Positions 10,324-19,706 of a stretch of DNA of 64,000 nt are shown piece by piece. The DNA lies in NCBI RefSeq assembly GCF_946463545.1, contig NZ_OX296583.1, forward strand, positions 558,001 to 622,000, read 5' to 3'. Under the pieces are notes generated by a model that was given only the letters and a program-made list of their open reading frames with translations, made no database searches and was not told where the DNA came from. The translations under genes were made by a program, and so were the position numbers. Position 1 is the stretch's first letter. Each line of letters opens with the position of its first letter. This stretch comes from Methanothermococcus thermolithotrophicus DSM 2095. Lineage in GTDB: Archaea > AGJL01 > Methanococci > Methanococcales > Methanococcaceae.

Positions 10324-11514
10324 TCACTTCAATGCCAGCGCATTTCTTTTAATCTTCTTACAGGCGTCAACACACTTTAAACACATGACACAAAAACCGC
10401 TTAAAGGCATTTTTTCATTTTCAGTTAATTCTAACATATCGTATGGACAAACTTTTACACATTCTCCACATTTATTACACAGAGTAGGGTTGAATTCAAT
10501 CCTATTGTATTCTTTCCCATCATAAGTTACCGTTCCTAGTTTCAATGCTCCAGTTGGACAAACTGTTGTACATGCCCCGCATCTAACGCACATTCTGAAC
10601 TTCTCTTTCTCATCTGTTTTTTTCTTTGTTGGGAGCTCCATACCCCTCTTATTGACAACTTTTATAGCACTTGTTGGACACTTCATAGCACATGAACCGC
10701 AGTAATTGCAGCTCTCTTCAATCCACGCAATGCCTTCCTCACTTACTGGTTTAGGTGGTTTATACTCAACCTCTAAAGTTATGGCATCTACAGGACATGC
10801 ATTTGCACACAGACCACATGCTGGACATCCAACTGGTGGTTTTGCCATCATATCTTCAACTTTTATTAGATTTTTAGGGCATACGTCTGTACAAACCCCA
10901 CACCCAATACATTCCTCATTAACTTCAAATTTCAATATATTTTTGTCTCTTTTTGGAGATTTCTTGCCTGCAACGAATATGGCATTCCATGGGCATGTTT
11001 GAGCACATACGCTACAATAGATACATTTATCCTTGTCAACTACTGCCTTATCATCACTGATTTCTATTGCCTTAACTGGACATTCCTCTGCACAAATTCC
11101 ACATCCCACACAGTCGTCGGTAACTGCTATTGGTTCTTGTGGAATAATTATTTCTTTTTTATTTGGTTCAACAACGCCTTCCATTCCAACGAATTTGTCT
11201 GGACAGGCATCGATACACTTCATACATCCAACACAGAAGCCTTTTAATTTATCATCTTTGATTGTTAGATTATTTGGACAGACTTTAACACATTCTCCAC
11301 ATAAATCACACTTACTTGAGTTGTACTCAATCTGTTTGATTTTTTTGCCATTTAATTCGATTTCTCTTAGGTTTAAGGCATCATTAGGACATGCGTTGAC
11401 ACAATTTCCACACAGCATGCAGACTTTAAGGGGATTAAGTTTTAGTGCCTCAGTAGGACATGCCCTTTCACATGCTTTGCATAAATAGCAATCCTCCGTA
11501 TTTACTACTATCAT
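10324..11514 (-). CDS. vhcB: Polyferredoxin, Vhc-hydrogenase associated
   Basis: Electron carrier of the F420-non-reducing hydrogenase complex. The 396-residue protein consists of six tandem bacterial-type 2[4Fe-4S] ferredoxin domains: twelve CxxCxxCxxxC motifs can be read in order, from CYLCKACERACP at residue 9 to CVMCLKCVDACK near the end, so up to twelve clusters. The last motif is slightly altered (CK instead of CP). It begins one base after the stop of vhcA, with its ribosome site inside the vhcA terminus, so translation is coupled. Likely passes electrons from VhcA/G towards HdrA. Confidence 0.94.
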   Translation of the reverse strand: MIVVNTEDCYLCKACERACPTEALKLNPLKVCMLCGNCVNACPNDALNLREIELNGKKIKQIEYNSSKCDLCGECVKVCPNNLTIKDDKLKGFCVGCMKCIDACPDKFVGMEGVVEPNKKEIIIPQEPIAVTDDCVGCGICAEECPVKAIEISDDKAVVDKDKCIYCSVCAQTCPWNAIFVAGKKSPKRDKNILKFEVNEECIGCGVCTDVCPKNLIKVEDMMAKPPVGCPACGLCANACPVDAITLEVEYKPPKPVSEEGIAWIEESCNYCGSCAMKCPTSAIKVVNKRGMELPTKKKTDEKEKFRMCVRCGACTTVCPTGALKLGTVTYDGKEYNRIEFNPTLCNKCGECVKVCPYDMLELTENEKMPLSGFCVMCLKCVDACKKIKRNALALK

Positions 11515-11515
11515 T

Positions 11516-12937
11516 TTATCCCCTAATTGATTTGACTAATTTATTTTTCTGATAAACATCCAATGATAGGTTATTTGATTCTTCCCCAATTATGTGAGTT
11601 GCACAGGACAAACATGGGTCATAAGCCCTAATGAGCATTTCCATATAGTTTAAAACTTGTGGTGTTGCATCTTCAGGAGCTTTTATATACTTTTCAGCAA
11701 CTTTTCTAACACCAATGTCCATAGCAGGGTTGTTTTGAACTGTTGCAACAACTAAATTAGTATCTGTTATAATTCCATCGTCGTCTGTTTTGAAGTGGTG
11801 TATTAACGTTCCCCTTGGAGCTTCAACACATCCTACTCCATCTCCAACAACTTCCTCTGGTTCAGCTCTTATGTCCTCTCCAACTATTTTATCGTTTTCT
11901 AAAAGTTCTTTTACCATTTCAGCACTTGAGAGGAGCTCTATTAACCTTGCATAGTGGAATAACATTGGATGGTGGCAAGGTTTTCCAAATTCTTTAACAA
12001 ATTCGTCATAATATTTCTGTGCAAGTGGTGTAGCCATCTTGTCGGAAACGTTAAGTCTTGATAATGTATTCACCCTATAAATTCCGTCTTCTTCTCCTTT
12101 ATCTTTTAAATATGGGAATTTTAAGTATGAGTATGGCTTAACTCCTTCGGCAATATAGTTCATGTATTCAGATGGATCAAATTCATATTCAACTTTTCCT
12201 TCTGAATTGACAACCCTAAGTTTTCCATCATATAGGTCATGGACTCCATTATTTACCATACCCATATGAGCTGATTCAAAATAGCCTATGTCCAATAAAT
12301 CCTCATCTTTTATATTTTCAAGTAACTTTTTTCCAACTTCAATAGACTTTTCAGATAACTCTATCGTTCTTTCAGATAGTTTTAGCAATTCGTCTCTTTC
12401 TTCTTCTTTCAGTGATTTTGATTGACCTCCAACTACTGCAGTAACTGGGTGAATTGCTCTACCTCCGACTACTCTAACAACATTCTGTCCTGCTTTTCTC
12501 AATTCAATAGCATCCTTTATAATTTCTGGATGTTCCTTTGCGATACCCATTAAGTTTCTTTTTAAAACATCATCTGTTGTTGGAAACATTAAATCTGGTG
12601 CAGCAAGCATGTAAAAATGGAGTGCATGACTGTGAACTGTTGCCCCTTGATGCATTAAGTTTCTTAAGAGCTCAGCTGTTTCTGGAATTTTCACGCCAAA
12701 TACATTGTCCACCGCTTTTGCACTTGCTAAATGGTGGGCAACTTGACATATTCCACAGATTCTTGGTGTATATATTGGGGCATCTTCAACATACCTTCCT
12801 TCCAAAAACTTTTCAAAACCTCTAACTTCCACAACATGGAAACGAACCTTGTCTAAATTTCCACTATCATCAAAGGATACTGATATTTTTCCATGCCCTT
12901 CAACCCTTGTAACTGGTTCAACTGACAATTTTACCAT
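11516..12937 (-). CDS. vhcA: F420-non-reducing hydrogenase large subunit
   Basis: [NiFe] centre-bearing subunit of the methyl-viologen-type hydrogenase. 473 residues, with the N-terminal Ni ligand motif RICGICQVAHH (59-69) and the C-terminal DPCLSCATH (440-448). Both motifs are complete and all-cysteine in one polypeptide, which distinguishes it from the Vhu isoenzyme, in which the C-terminal motif holds selenocysteine on a separate mini-subunit. A 25-residue tail follows His448 and is expected to be removed by a maturation protease after nickel insertion. Ribosome site GGTGAT precedes the ATG. Lies between vhcG and vhcB. Confidence 0.96.
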   Translation of the reverse strand: MVKLSVEPVTRVEGHGKISVSFDDSGNLDKVRFHVVEVRGFEKFLEGRYVEDAPIYTPRICGICQVAHHLASAKAVDNVFGVKIPETAELLRNLMHQGATVHSHALHFYMLAAPDLMFPTTDDVLKRNLMGIAKEHPEIIKDAIELRKAGQNVVRVVGGRAIHPVTAVVGGQSKSLKEEERDELLKLSERTIELSEKSIEVGKKLLENIKDEDLLDIGYFESAHMGMVNNGVHDLYDGKLRVVNSEGKVEYEFDPSEYMNYIAEGVKPYSYLKFPYLKDKGEEDGIYRVNTLSRLNVSDKMATPLAQKYYDEFVKEFGKPCHHPMLFHYARLIELLSSAEMVKELLENDKIVGEDIRAEPEEVVGDGVGCVEAPRGTLIHHFKTDDDGIITDTNLVVATVQNNPAMDIGVRKVAEKYIKAPEDATPQVLNYMEMLIRAYDPCLSCATHIIGEESNNLSLDVYQKNKLVKSIRG

Positions 12938-12970
12938 TTTATCACCGTTATTTAATCGCTCTCTAAATTA

Positions 12971-13870
12971 TTATTTCAATCTGATAGGAACAAAAGCACT
13001 TGGGAGTGTAAATTTGTAAAAACTTCCTATTTTATCTTTTATTGATTTCGGTAATATCATTGGATCTACATCTCTATCGTTATCAATTCCAAAATCAGAA
13101 CATAGTGCAGAAATCATTTTTGCTCCTTGATCAACAACAGCATCTGTTGGACCACTGCAACCACTACATGGAACACCTGAGCTCGGACATGGTGCCCCAC
13201 AACCTTCCCTTGTTGCGATACCTAAGCAGATATATCCTTGTTCCAATAGACATTTTTCAGGATCTGGATTTCCTTCATAGTTTCTTTTTATTGTTTCAAT
13301 TGCAACTCCTTCTTCACTTTTCTTCCTTGCACACTCTTCACATAAATTCTTCTTAGGCAATTCTGGTTCTTTTCCTTCTAACAATGCTTTTACAACTTCA
13401 GCAATCATTTCAGGATTTGGTGGACATCCTGGGATGAAGTAATCGACTTCTATAACCTCAGATAGCGGTTTAACCCTTGAGACTAATTCTGGAACTTCTT
13501 CGTTTGGAATAATTCCATCGTCGTTTTTTGTAGTGATAGTTGTTTTATAGGCCTTGTCCAATAACTCATCGTTGGAATACAGATTACCTAACCCTGGAAC
13601 ACCTCCAAATGCAGCACAGGTTCCAAATGCTATGACTATTTTTGCCCTTTCCCTCATTTCTTTTGCAATTTCCAGGTTTTCTTCGTTTCTTATTCCACCT
13701 TCAATCAATGCAACTTCAACTTCATCAGGGATTTCTTTAACATCCATAAGCACAGGACAATGAACAAGTTCAACATTTTCCAGCAAATTCAAAAGTTCTT
13801 CGTGTAAATCTAACAAACTTATATGACATCCGGAACAACCGCCTAACCATGTTGTTGCTATTTTTACCAT
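12971..13870 (-). CDS. vhcG: F420-non-reducing hydrogenase small subunit
   Basis: Iron-sulfur subunit that carries electrons from the [NiFe] site. 299 residues: [16 protein letters not shown] at the N terminus and [12 protein letters not shown] and PGCPPNPE further in supply the proximal-cluster cysteines; a C-terminal half with about ten more cysteines ([37 protein letters not shown]) supplies two further clusters. No twin-arginine signal, so the enzyme is cytoplasmic, as expected for a Hdr-coupled hydrogenase. 14 bp downstream of vhcD and 33 bp upstream of vhcA. Confidence 0.95.
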
Positions 13871-13884
13871 CTAAATCACCAATT

Positions 13885-14307
13885 TTATTTGTCTAATTCT
13901 TCTTTTAGTTTGCAAGGTCCAAGAGCTTCTATTTTATTATAGAAATCCTTCATCGTATTTTGGAATTTTTCACCTTCTGATGCAGAAATCCATTCATGGT
14001 TTAATCTTTCTTTTTCAATGCCTAATTCTTCCAATAATTCGTAGAGCATCATAACTCTTCTTTGCCATTTATAATTCCCAGAATCGTAGTGGCAATCTCC
14101 TAAGTGGCAACCTCCGACAAAAACACCATCTGCCCCTTCTTTAAACGCTTTTAAAATAAGGGATGGTTCAATTCTTCCAGAGCACATTACTCTAATTATT
14201 CTTATACTTGGTGGGTATTGCATCCTTCCAACACCGGCAGTGTCTGCTCCACCATAGGTACACCAATTACAACAAAATCCAATAATTTTTGGTTCCCATT
14301 CAGACAT
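13885..14307 (-). CDS. vhcD: Hydrogenase iron-sulfur linker subunit D
   Basis: 140-residue MvhD-type protein with a [2Fe-2S] cluster that links hydrogenase to HdrA. Cysteine motifs visible: [12 protein letters not shown] (residues 11-22), RVMCSGRI and [11 protein letters not shown]. In the Vhu isoenzyme the D subunit contains selenocysteine; every position here is Cys with no in-frame TGA. First gene of the minus-strand operon, with GGTGAT at correct distance from the ATG. Its promoter must lie in the shared spacer with frcA. Confidence 0.93.
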
Positions 14308-14669
14308 AGAATCACCATTAAATAGTTTAATATCTATATTACAAAAACTAATTACATACTACATAAATCATAGATGTACATAAAATTTTTTATACAGCCC
14401 AAATAGAAAACTTTATATAACGTATTAGGAAATCTAATGGATATATCCATCAAATTAAATTTTTGAAAATTTAAACGTAAAAATAAATACGAAAAACAAT
14501 GATTTGAATTTTTTATTACTATTTTTTAAATTTTTATTATTACCTTAATAAAAATATTGAAAATTATTTTAACATATATACCTTTTTATTTTAACTAAAT
14601 AAGAAATTTTAATAGATATCATACTTTATAATAGATATATTAATTATCCAAATAAGGTAGGTGATTAAT
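14308..14669. promoter_or_regulatory. Divergent vhc / frc control region
   Basis: 362 bp, very A+T-rich, between the start codons of vhcD and frcA. It holds a 14-bp perfect palindrome ATGGATATATCCAT at 14437-14450, near the vhc side of centre, and a possible TATA element TTTATAATAG near 14624 followed by the frcA ribosome site GGTAGGTGAT (14657-14665). In Methanococcus voltae the equivalent vhc-frc spacer is known to hold elements that silence both operons when selenium is available and activate them when it is absent. Assigning the palindrome as that operator is inference; the divergent arrangement is seen directly. Confidence 0.7.
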
Positions 14670-15902
14670 ATGGGGAAAATTGTAGAAATCCACCCTACAA
14701 CAAGGCATGAAGGGCATACAAAGTTGGTTTTGAAGGTCGATGATGAAGGTATTGTTGAAAAAGGAGCTTATCTAAGCGTAACCCCAGTAAGAGGTTTTGA
14801 AAAATTCTTAGTTGGAAAACCTGCAGAATTTGCTCCTATTGCAGTATCAAGATTTTGTGGAATTTGTCCCGTAGCTCATGCAACTTCAGCAGTAGAGGCA
14901 ATTGAAGATGCATGTGATATAACACCACCAAAAGATGGGTTGTTGTTAAGAGAACTATGTGGAATAGGCAATAAAATGCACTCACACCCATTACATCAAT
15001 TTTTGATATCTCCTGACTACGTACCCAAGGATGATTCAAATGAGTTTATTAAAAGGGTTCAGGCAATGAGAAGAATAGGACAATATATTGTTGATGCCGT
15101 TGGAGGAGAAGCAATTCACTCTCCAAATATCAAGGTTGGAGGAATGGCAAAGCAAATTACCGAAAGTACAAAGGCAAAGATGTACTACAAATGCAAAGAA
15201 TATGAAAAACTTGCAAAGGAACAGCTGGAGTATTTAATCCCAATATTTGAAAGTAGAACCTTGAATGATGGAACTGAGCTCCCAGAAAAACTTGGATATC
15301 ATGATTTTGGATATATTGCAACACATCCAACTTACGGGGATAGAACCAAAATAGACCAAGATAAGGTTGTTGAATATACTCCTTTTGATGTGTACGACAA
15401 AGACGTAGCAATTCAGTCATCTACTACAGTTCCAACCTATAATGGAAGATTGATGGAAGTTGGTCCAAGGGCAAGATTTAGTAAATTCTTCGATTTCAAA
15501 GAAAAAGGTGCTATGGCATTACATATAGCAAGAGCATATGAAATTTCTGTTCTTGTTAAAAGAGCCATGGAGATTCTTGACGAATTAAATGTAAATGGAA
15601 AAACCATGTCCGATGAGCCAATAGTCGGAGATGGTGAAAAATTAGGTTTAGGTGTTCATGAGGCTGCAAGAGGGCATAACACTCACCAGGCAGTAATTGA
15701 TAAAGATGGAAACATAGTTTATTACAACGCAATTGTTGCAACAACGTGGAACATTCCTGTTATTAGTAAGGCTGTTGAAGGAACCCATTACAAGTTTGCA
15801 GAACATATTGTTAGAGCCTATGATCCATGTATCTCATGTGCAACCCATATGATCATCAAGGATTATGATGACAAAATAATTGGTGAGAAGATACTGAAAT
15901 AA
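14670..15902 (+). CDS. frcA: F420-reducing hydrogenase alpha subunit, cysteine form
   Basis: [NiFe] large subunit of the hydrogenase that reduces coenzyme F420 with H2. 410 residues, with [11 protein letters not shown] (61-71) and DPCISCATH (385-393) as the nickel ligands, followed by a 17-residue tail to be cleaved during maturation. In the FruA isoenzyme one ligand is selenocysteine; here both motifs are cysteine only. An in-frame GTG at 14661 is part of the ribosome site GGTAGGTGAT, so the ATG at 14670 is the start. First gene of frcADGB, divergent from vhc. Confidence 0.95.
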
Positions 15903-15916
15903 ACTGAGGTGAGTAT

Positions 15917-16429
15917 TTGCCAGATTACCTTAATAAAGAGATTTTAATCCTCGGGTGTGGGAATATTCTGTTTGGCGATGATGGATTTGGATATGCTGTA
16001 ATAAACAAGCTGAAAGAAATCCGAGATAATTATCCCATCTCGAAATGTGCAAAATTAAATTCTGACAAAATAGAAATTATTGATGCGGGAACTGGGGCTT
16101 CTCACTTCATACTATCGTTAATTGATAAAGACACGCCGATCAAGAAGATCATAATCATAGATGCAATCGATTTTGGTTTAAAACCTGGTGAATTAACAAA
16201 ACTATATCCTGAAGATTTGCCAAACATAAAAAAATATCACATAGATGCCCACGATATGCCCCTTGCAGAAATGATAAAGGAAATTAATGAAAAGTATGGC
16301 GTAAAAACCGTAGTTATTGGATGCCAATCGAAGAACATGACTGCACCAGACATATGTCTTGAATTATCAGAAGAAGTTAAAAATGCAGTTGATAACGCAG
16401 TTGAAATGGTTTTAGATGAATTATTGTAA
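15917..16429 (+). CDS. frcD: Hydrogenase maturation endopeptidase for FrcA
   Basis: 170-residue HyaD/HycI-type protease that removes the C-terminal tail of the F420-reducing hydrogenase large subunit after nickel insertion. Family features are the N-terminal ILGCGNILFGDDGFG (Glu/Asp metal ligands), IDAGTGASH and the later HIDAHDMPLAEM. Start is a TTG at 15917, supported by GAGGTGAG immediately upstream; no ATG or GTG is available in a sensible place. It follows frcA by 14 bp and is separated from frcG by a 205-bp hairpin-filled gap. Confidence 0.92.
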   Translation: MPDYLNKEILILGCGNILFGDDGFGYAVINKLKEIRDNYPISKCAKLNSDKIEIIDAGTGASHFILSLIDKDTPIKKIIIIDAIDFGLKPGELTKLYPEDLPNIKKYHIDAHDMPLAEMIKEINEKYGVKTVVIGCQSKNMTAPDICLELSEEVKNAVDNAVEMVLDELL

Positions 16430-16634
16430 ATGCTGATCTTTGTCTCGAAGACTTAACTGTAGAGCTCGTTGAATAAATATTCATGTTTATAACCACCAAT
16501 CGAATTGTAGTTTCTTACTACCCGTTTCCCGACAAATCTTCGATTTGTCTAAATCTGTAAATTCCAAAGGAATTTACTTCGACACTTGAATGCTCAGCCA
16601 AATTTTGCTTAATCATTAATAGGAAGGTGAGATC
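16430..16634. repeat. Hairpin repeats inside the frc operon
   Basis: 205-bp gap between frcD and frcG. Two perfect hairpins with three-base loops: GACAAATC-ttc-GATTTGTC (16531-16549) and GTAAATTCC-aaa-GGAATTTAC (16557-16577). One GAGCTC at 16462. The frcG ribosome site GGAAGGTGAG ends the gap. No ORF was seen. The stems are long enough to affect read-through within frcADGB, but there is no direct sign that they do. Confidence 0.65.
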
Positions 16635-17360
16635 ATGGTTAAAATAGCACATATACACTTGTGTGGATGCACAGGCTGTTTAATATCTCTTGCAGATACT
16701 TACGAGCAGCTTTTAGATATTTTAAATAGTGTAGAGCTGGTTTATGCATTGACTTTGGTAGATGAAAAAACCGAGATAAGAGAAACTGACGATAAAATAC
16801 TCATTGAGAGAGAAATTCCCGATGATATTGACATAGCACTTGTAGAAGGTAGCGTCTGTTTAGAGGACGAACATTCAATGAAAGATGTCTTCGACGCAAG
16901 AAGAAAATCAAAAATTGTTGTTGCTTTAGGGGCATGTGCTGCGACTGGTGGAATAACCAGGTTTTGCAGAGGCGGACAAATGTCAAAACCAGTTCATAGT
17001 TCATTTGTTCCAATAGGGGATTTAATAAAGGTTGATTTGGCACTTCCAGGATGTCCTCCATCGCCTGAAGCCCTTGTAAACCTAATCACTGCCGCATTAA
17101 ATGGAGATACTGAATATTTGGAAATTTATGCCGAGTTAGCGAAAAAAACAGAAGCCTGTGGTTGCGACCTATTGGTTAACGTGATCAACAAGTCTCTTTG
17201 TATGGGATGTGGATCATGTGCCGCATCATGCCCTACAAGAGCTATAGAGATGATTGACGGAAAACCAAACGTCTTAAAGGAGCTCTGTATTAAGTGCGGG
17301 GCATGTAGTTTACAGTGTCCAAGAATAAGATTTCCTAAATTAATTGAAGAAATTGAGTAA
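16635..17360 (+). CDS. frcG: F420-reducing hydrogenase gamma subunit
   Basis: Electron-transfer subunit of 241 residues. N-terminal HLCGCTGC (residues 8-15), [10 protein letters not shown] and LPGCPPSPE ligate the proximal cluster; the C terminus is a 2[4Fe-4S] ferredoxin ([12 protein letters not shown] and [12 protein letters not shown]), giving three cubane clusters in all. ATG is preceded by AGGAAGGTGAG. Third gene of frcADGB, 52 bp before the frcB start. Confidence 0.95.
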
Positions 17361-17412
17361 AAAGCCAGTACTTATTTTGATAAAACTTCTCAAAAGTTTT
17401 GAGGTGGTATGT

Positions 17413-18261
17413 ATGGATCCCTTTGGAAAGTATAAAACTGTGGTATCTGCAAGAGCTGCAGATAAAACCATACTGAAAAAATGTCAAGATGGAGGTATTG
17501 TTTCAGCCGCATATATATACGGTTTGGAAAATGGCCTCTTGGATGGTGTTATTGTTGCAGATAAAGATGACAAATTACAAACAACTCCTAAAGTTGCAAC
17601 AACAGTTGATGAAGTTTTAGAGGCTGCTGGAACCAAATACACAGTCTGTCCAACTATAAGTGTGATAAAGAGTGCAGTTAGAGAGTATGGATGTGAAAAA
17701 CTTGGAGTTGTTGGAACTCCATGCCAAATAATTGCAACTAGAAAATTAATGAAATATCCTATAGGATTTAGGCACGTTCCTGATAAACTGGCATTAATTG
17801 TGGGAATATTCTGTATGGAAAACTTCCCATACAATGGTATGAAAACCATCATCGAGGAACACTGTGGAATAAAGATGGAAGATGTTGCTAAAACTGATAT
17901 TGGAAAAGGTAAATTCTGGGTATATTCCAAATGGGGAGATGTTAAATCCATCAAATTAAAAGAAACCCACCCATACGAACAACAATCCTGCCACGTATGT
18001 ATGGATTACACAGCTGAATTGGCTGATATTTCCACAGGTTCGGTGGGAAGCCCAGATGGCTGGAGTACAGTATTCATAAGAACTGCTCAAGGAGAAGAGT
18101 TCTTTAACAAAATGGTTGAAGCCGGAGCATTGGAAGTTAAACCAATAGAAGAAGTTAAACCTGGTTTAGGATTAGTTGAGAAACTATCACTAACTAAAAA
18201 AGAGAAAAACGCAAAAGAAATCGAACATAGAAAAGAAATTGGATTACCAGTTCCTTATTAG
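17413..18261 (+). CDS. frcB: F420-reducing hydrogenase beta subunit
   Basis: FAD and [4Fe-4S] subunit that binds and reduces coenzyme F420. 282 residues in the FrhB/FdhB family: [16 protein letters not shown] near the N terminus, [12 protein letters not shown] mid-protein, [15 protein letters not shown] near residue 210. The frame is open from 17344, but GAGGTGG before the ATG at 17413 sets the start. Odd feature: the last six codons plus the stop region are repeated 150 bp downstream (18240-18260 and 18390-18410, 21 identical bases). The first copy ends in TAG formed at the junction with inserted DNA, the second would end in TAA. Confidence 0.95.
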
Positions 18262-18410
18262 AATCTTTAATTACTCACGGCTTTACCGTGATAATGCAAA
18301 AAGTTTCGTGAGTTCGACGAAACTTCGTTGGATGATTAAGCTTTCAGTTTTGGGATCCAACACTTTTTATAAAAGGGTTGGAAGGAGAATGGATTACCAG
18401 TTCCTTATTA
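18240..18410 (+). repeat. Insertion flanked by a 21-bp duplication of the frcB 3' end
   Basis: Two identical 21-base copies (18240-18260, 18390-18410) encoding the C terminus GLPVPY flank 129 bp of hairpin-family DNA. The insert contains CACGG-ctttac-CGTG-like and GTTTCG-tgagttcga-CGAAAC pairings, then a 32-base hairpin beginning TGGGATCCAACAC (18351-18382) that is nearly identical to 51823-51853 on the other strand. The likely history is an insertion at the stop codon with duplication of the target; copy two, with TAA, would be the original end. Confidence 0.7.
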
Positions 18411-18494
18411 ACTATCTAAAAGGCACTACCAAGCATTTTCTTTCTATTTTTTTATTTATTCTATTTTATTCGGTGGAACTGATATTGATACTCT

Positions 18495-18674
18495 TTAACA
18501 TACCCTTGGGACAGGATCCCACATGAAACTTTTAAAAAAAGTTGAACGAAAACGTTTAGGTTTTCGTTGCATTGAAAGTTTTCAACTTTCAAAGCTTGAA
18601 ATTGCTTTGCAATTTCATGCTCGAAACAAAGTTTCGATTTCATCAAAATTAACATACCCTTGGGATAGGGTCCC
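18495..18674 (-). repeat. Insertion flanked by a duplication of the hypE 3' end
   Basis: The last codons of hypE on the minus strand (DPIPRVC plus stop, about 24 bp from 18649) recur 154 bp downstream at 18495-18518, encoding DPVPRVC plus stop with two substitutions. Between them lie four hairpins: GAAAAC-gtttag-GTTTTC, GAAAGTT-ttc-AACTTTC (18574-18590), GAAATTGC-ttt-GCAATTTC (18598-18616) and CGAAAC-aaa-GTTTCG (18622-18636). Same architecture and size as the neighbouring frcB duplication, facing the opposite gene. Confidence 0.7.
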
Positions 18675-19653
18675 CTATCGGCGTATCAATTATTCTTTTT
18701 CCTACGATGGTTTCCATTAAAACCCCATTGTATTCTGAGGTAACCTCGCCAATTATTTGAGCATTTTTTCCAAGAGGGTGACTTCTTAAAATTTCTAGAG
18801 CTCTTTCTGCATCATCCTTTTTAACTGCCATTACTACCTTACCTTCATTTGCAACTGTTAGGGGATCTATTCCAAGAGCATCGGCTATTGACTGCACTTC
18901 ATCACTTATTGGTATTTTATCTTCATATATGGTTATTCCCAAACCGCTTTTTTCTGCCATCTCATTTAAGGAATCTGCCAAACCTCCCCTTGTAGGGTCC
19001 TTCATAGCATGAACTTCTATCCCCTCATCTAAAACCTTATGAATCAATTCATTCAAAGGTGCAACATCGGATTTTAAATCAGTCTCAAAATCAAATCCTT
19101 CCCTCGTAAGTAAAATCGCCATTCCATGTTCTCCAATATTTCCAGAAACTATTATGGTATCTCCTTCTTTCATTCCGCAGTCTCTTATCGCCTTTCCAGT
19201 ATCCACAATCCCAATTCCTGCAGATGAGATTATAATATCATCTACATTTGAAACTTTTGTATCCCCGGTTATTACTGAAACATTTGCTTCTTTACAAGCT
19301 TCATTTATGGATTTCATGATTCTATCAAGTTTTTCTATATCAAAACCTTCTGGAAGTATCAAGGACAAGGAAATAGCAAGGGGTTTTGCCCCCATAACCG
19401 AAAGGTCGTTCACCGTACCACAGACAGATAATCTTCCAATATCGCCACCTGGGAAAAATATTGGCTTAACTGTATGACCGTCAACTGTAAAAACAATTTC
19501 TTTATCCCCTATAGGTATTGTCGATGCGTCATCTAGATCCTTTAATCCTATTCCTCCATTTACAGAGGTATTCTCCAAATTACCTAAAATTGTATTTTTA
19601 ATTAGGTCTTGCATAACCTTTCCGCCAGCACCATGCATTCTAGTAATTCTCAT
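18649..19653 (-). CDS. hypE: Hydrogenase maturation protein HypE
   Basis: Makes the cyanide ligand of the [NiFe] centre: dehydrates the thiocarbamate placed on its C-terminal cysteine by HypF. 334 residues with the PurM/ThiL-type fold (HGAGGK near residue 6, FTVDGHTVKP, ITGDTKV, DPTRGGLADSLNEMAE) and the diagnostic C terminus DPIPRVC ending in the catalytic Cys. The ORF extends to 19689, but GGAGATGG and comparison with the short family N terminus favour the ATG at 19653. Sits beside the hydrogenase operons it serves, convergent with frcB; its 3' end is duplicated downstream. Confidence 0.94.
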   Translation of the reverse strand: MRITRMHGAGGKVMQDLIKNTILGNLENTSVNGGIGLKDLDDASTIPIGDKEIVFTVDGHTVKPIFFPGGDIGRLSVCGTVNDLSVMGAKPLAISLSLILPEGFDIEKLDRIMKSINEACKEANVSVITGDTKVSNVDDIIISSAGIGIVDTGKAIRDCGMKEGDTIIVSGNIGEHGMAILLTREGFDFETDLKSDVAPLNELIHKVLDEGIEVHAMKDPTRGGLADSLNEMAEKSGLGITIYEDKIPISDEVQSIADALGIDPLTVANEGKVVMAVKKDDAERALEILRSHPLGKNAQIIGEVTSEYNGVLMETIVGKRIIDTPIGDPIPRVC

Positions 19654-19706
19654 AAAACCATCTCCAAATGTTTTAAAGCCATATGTCATATTATTCGATT
19701 ATAATT

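Noticed and set aside
11516-14307. Selenocysteine in VhcA or VhcD
   Set aside because: No in-frame TGA occurs in either gene and all ligand positions are cysteine; no SECIS follows them.
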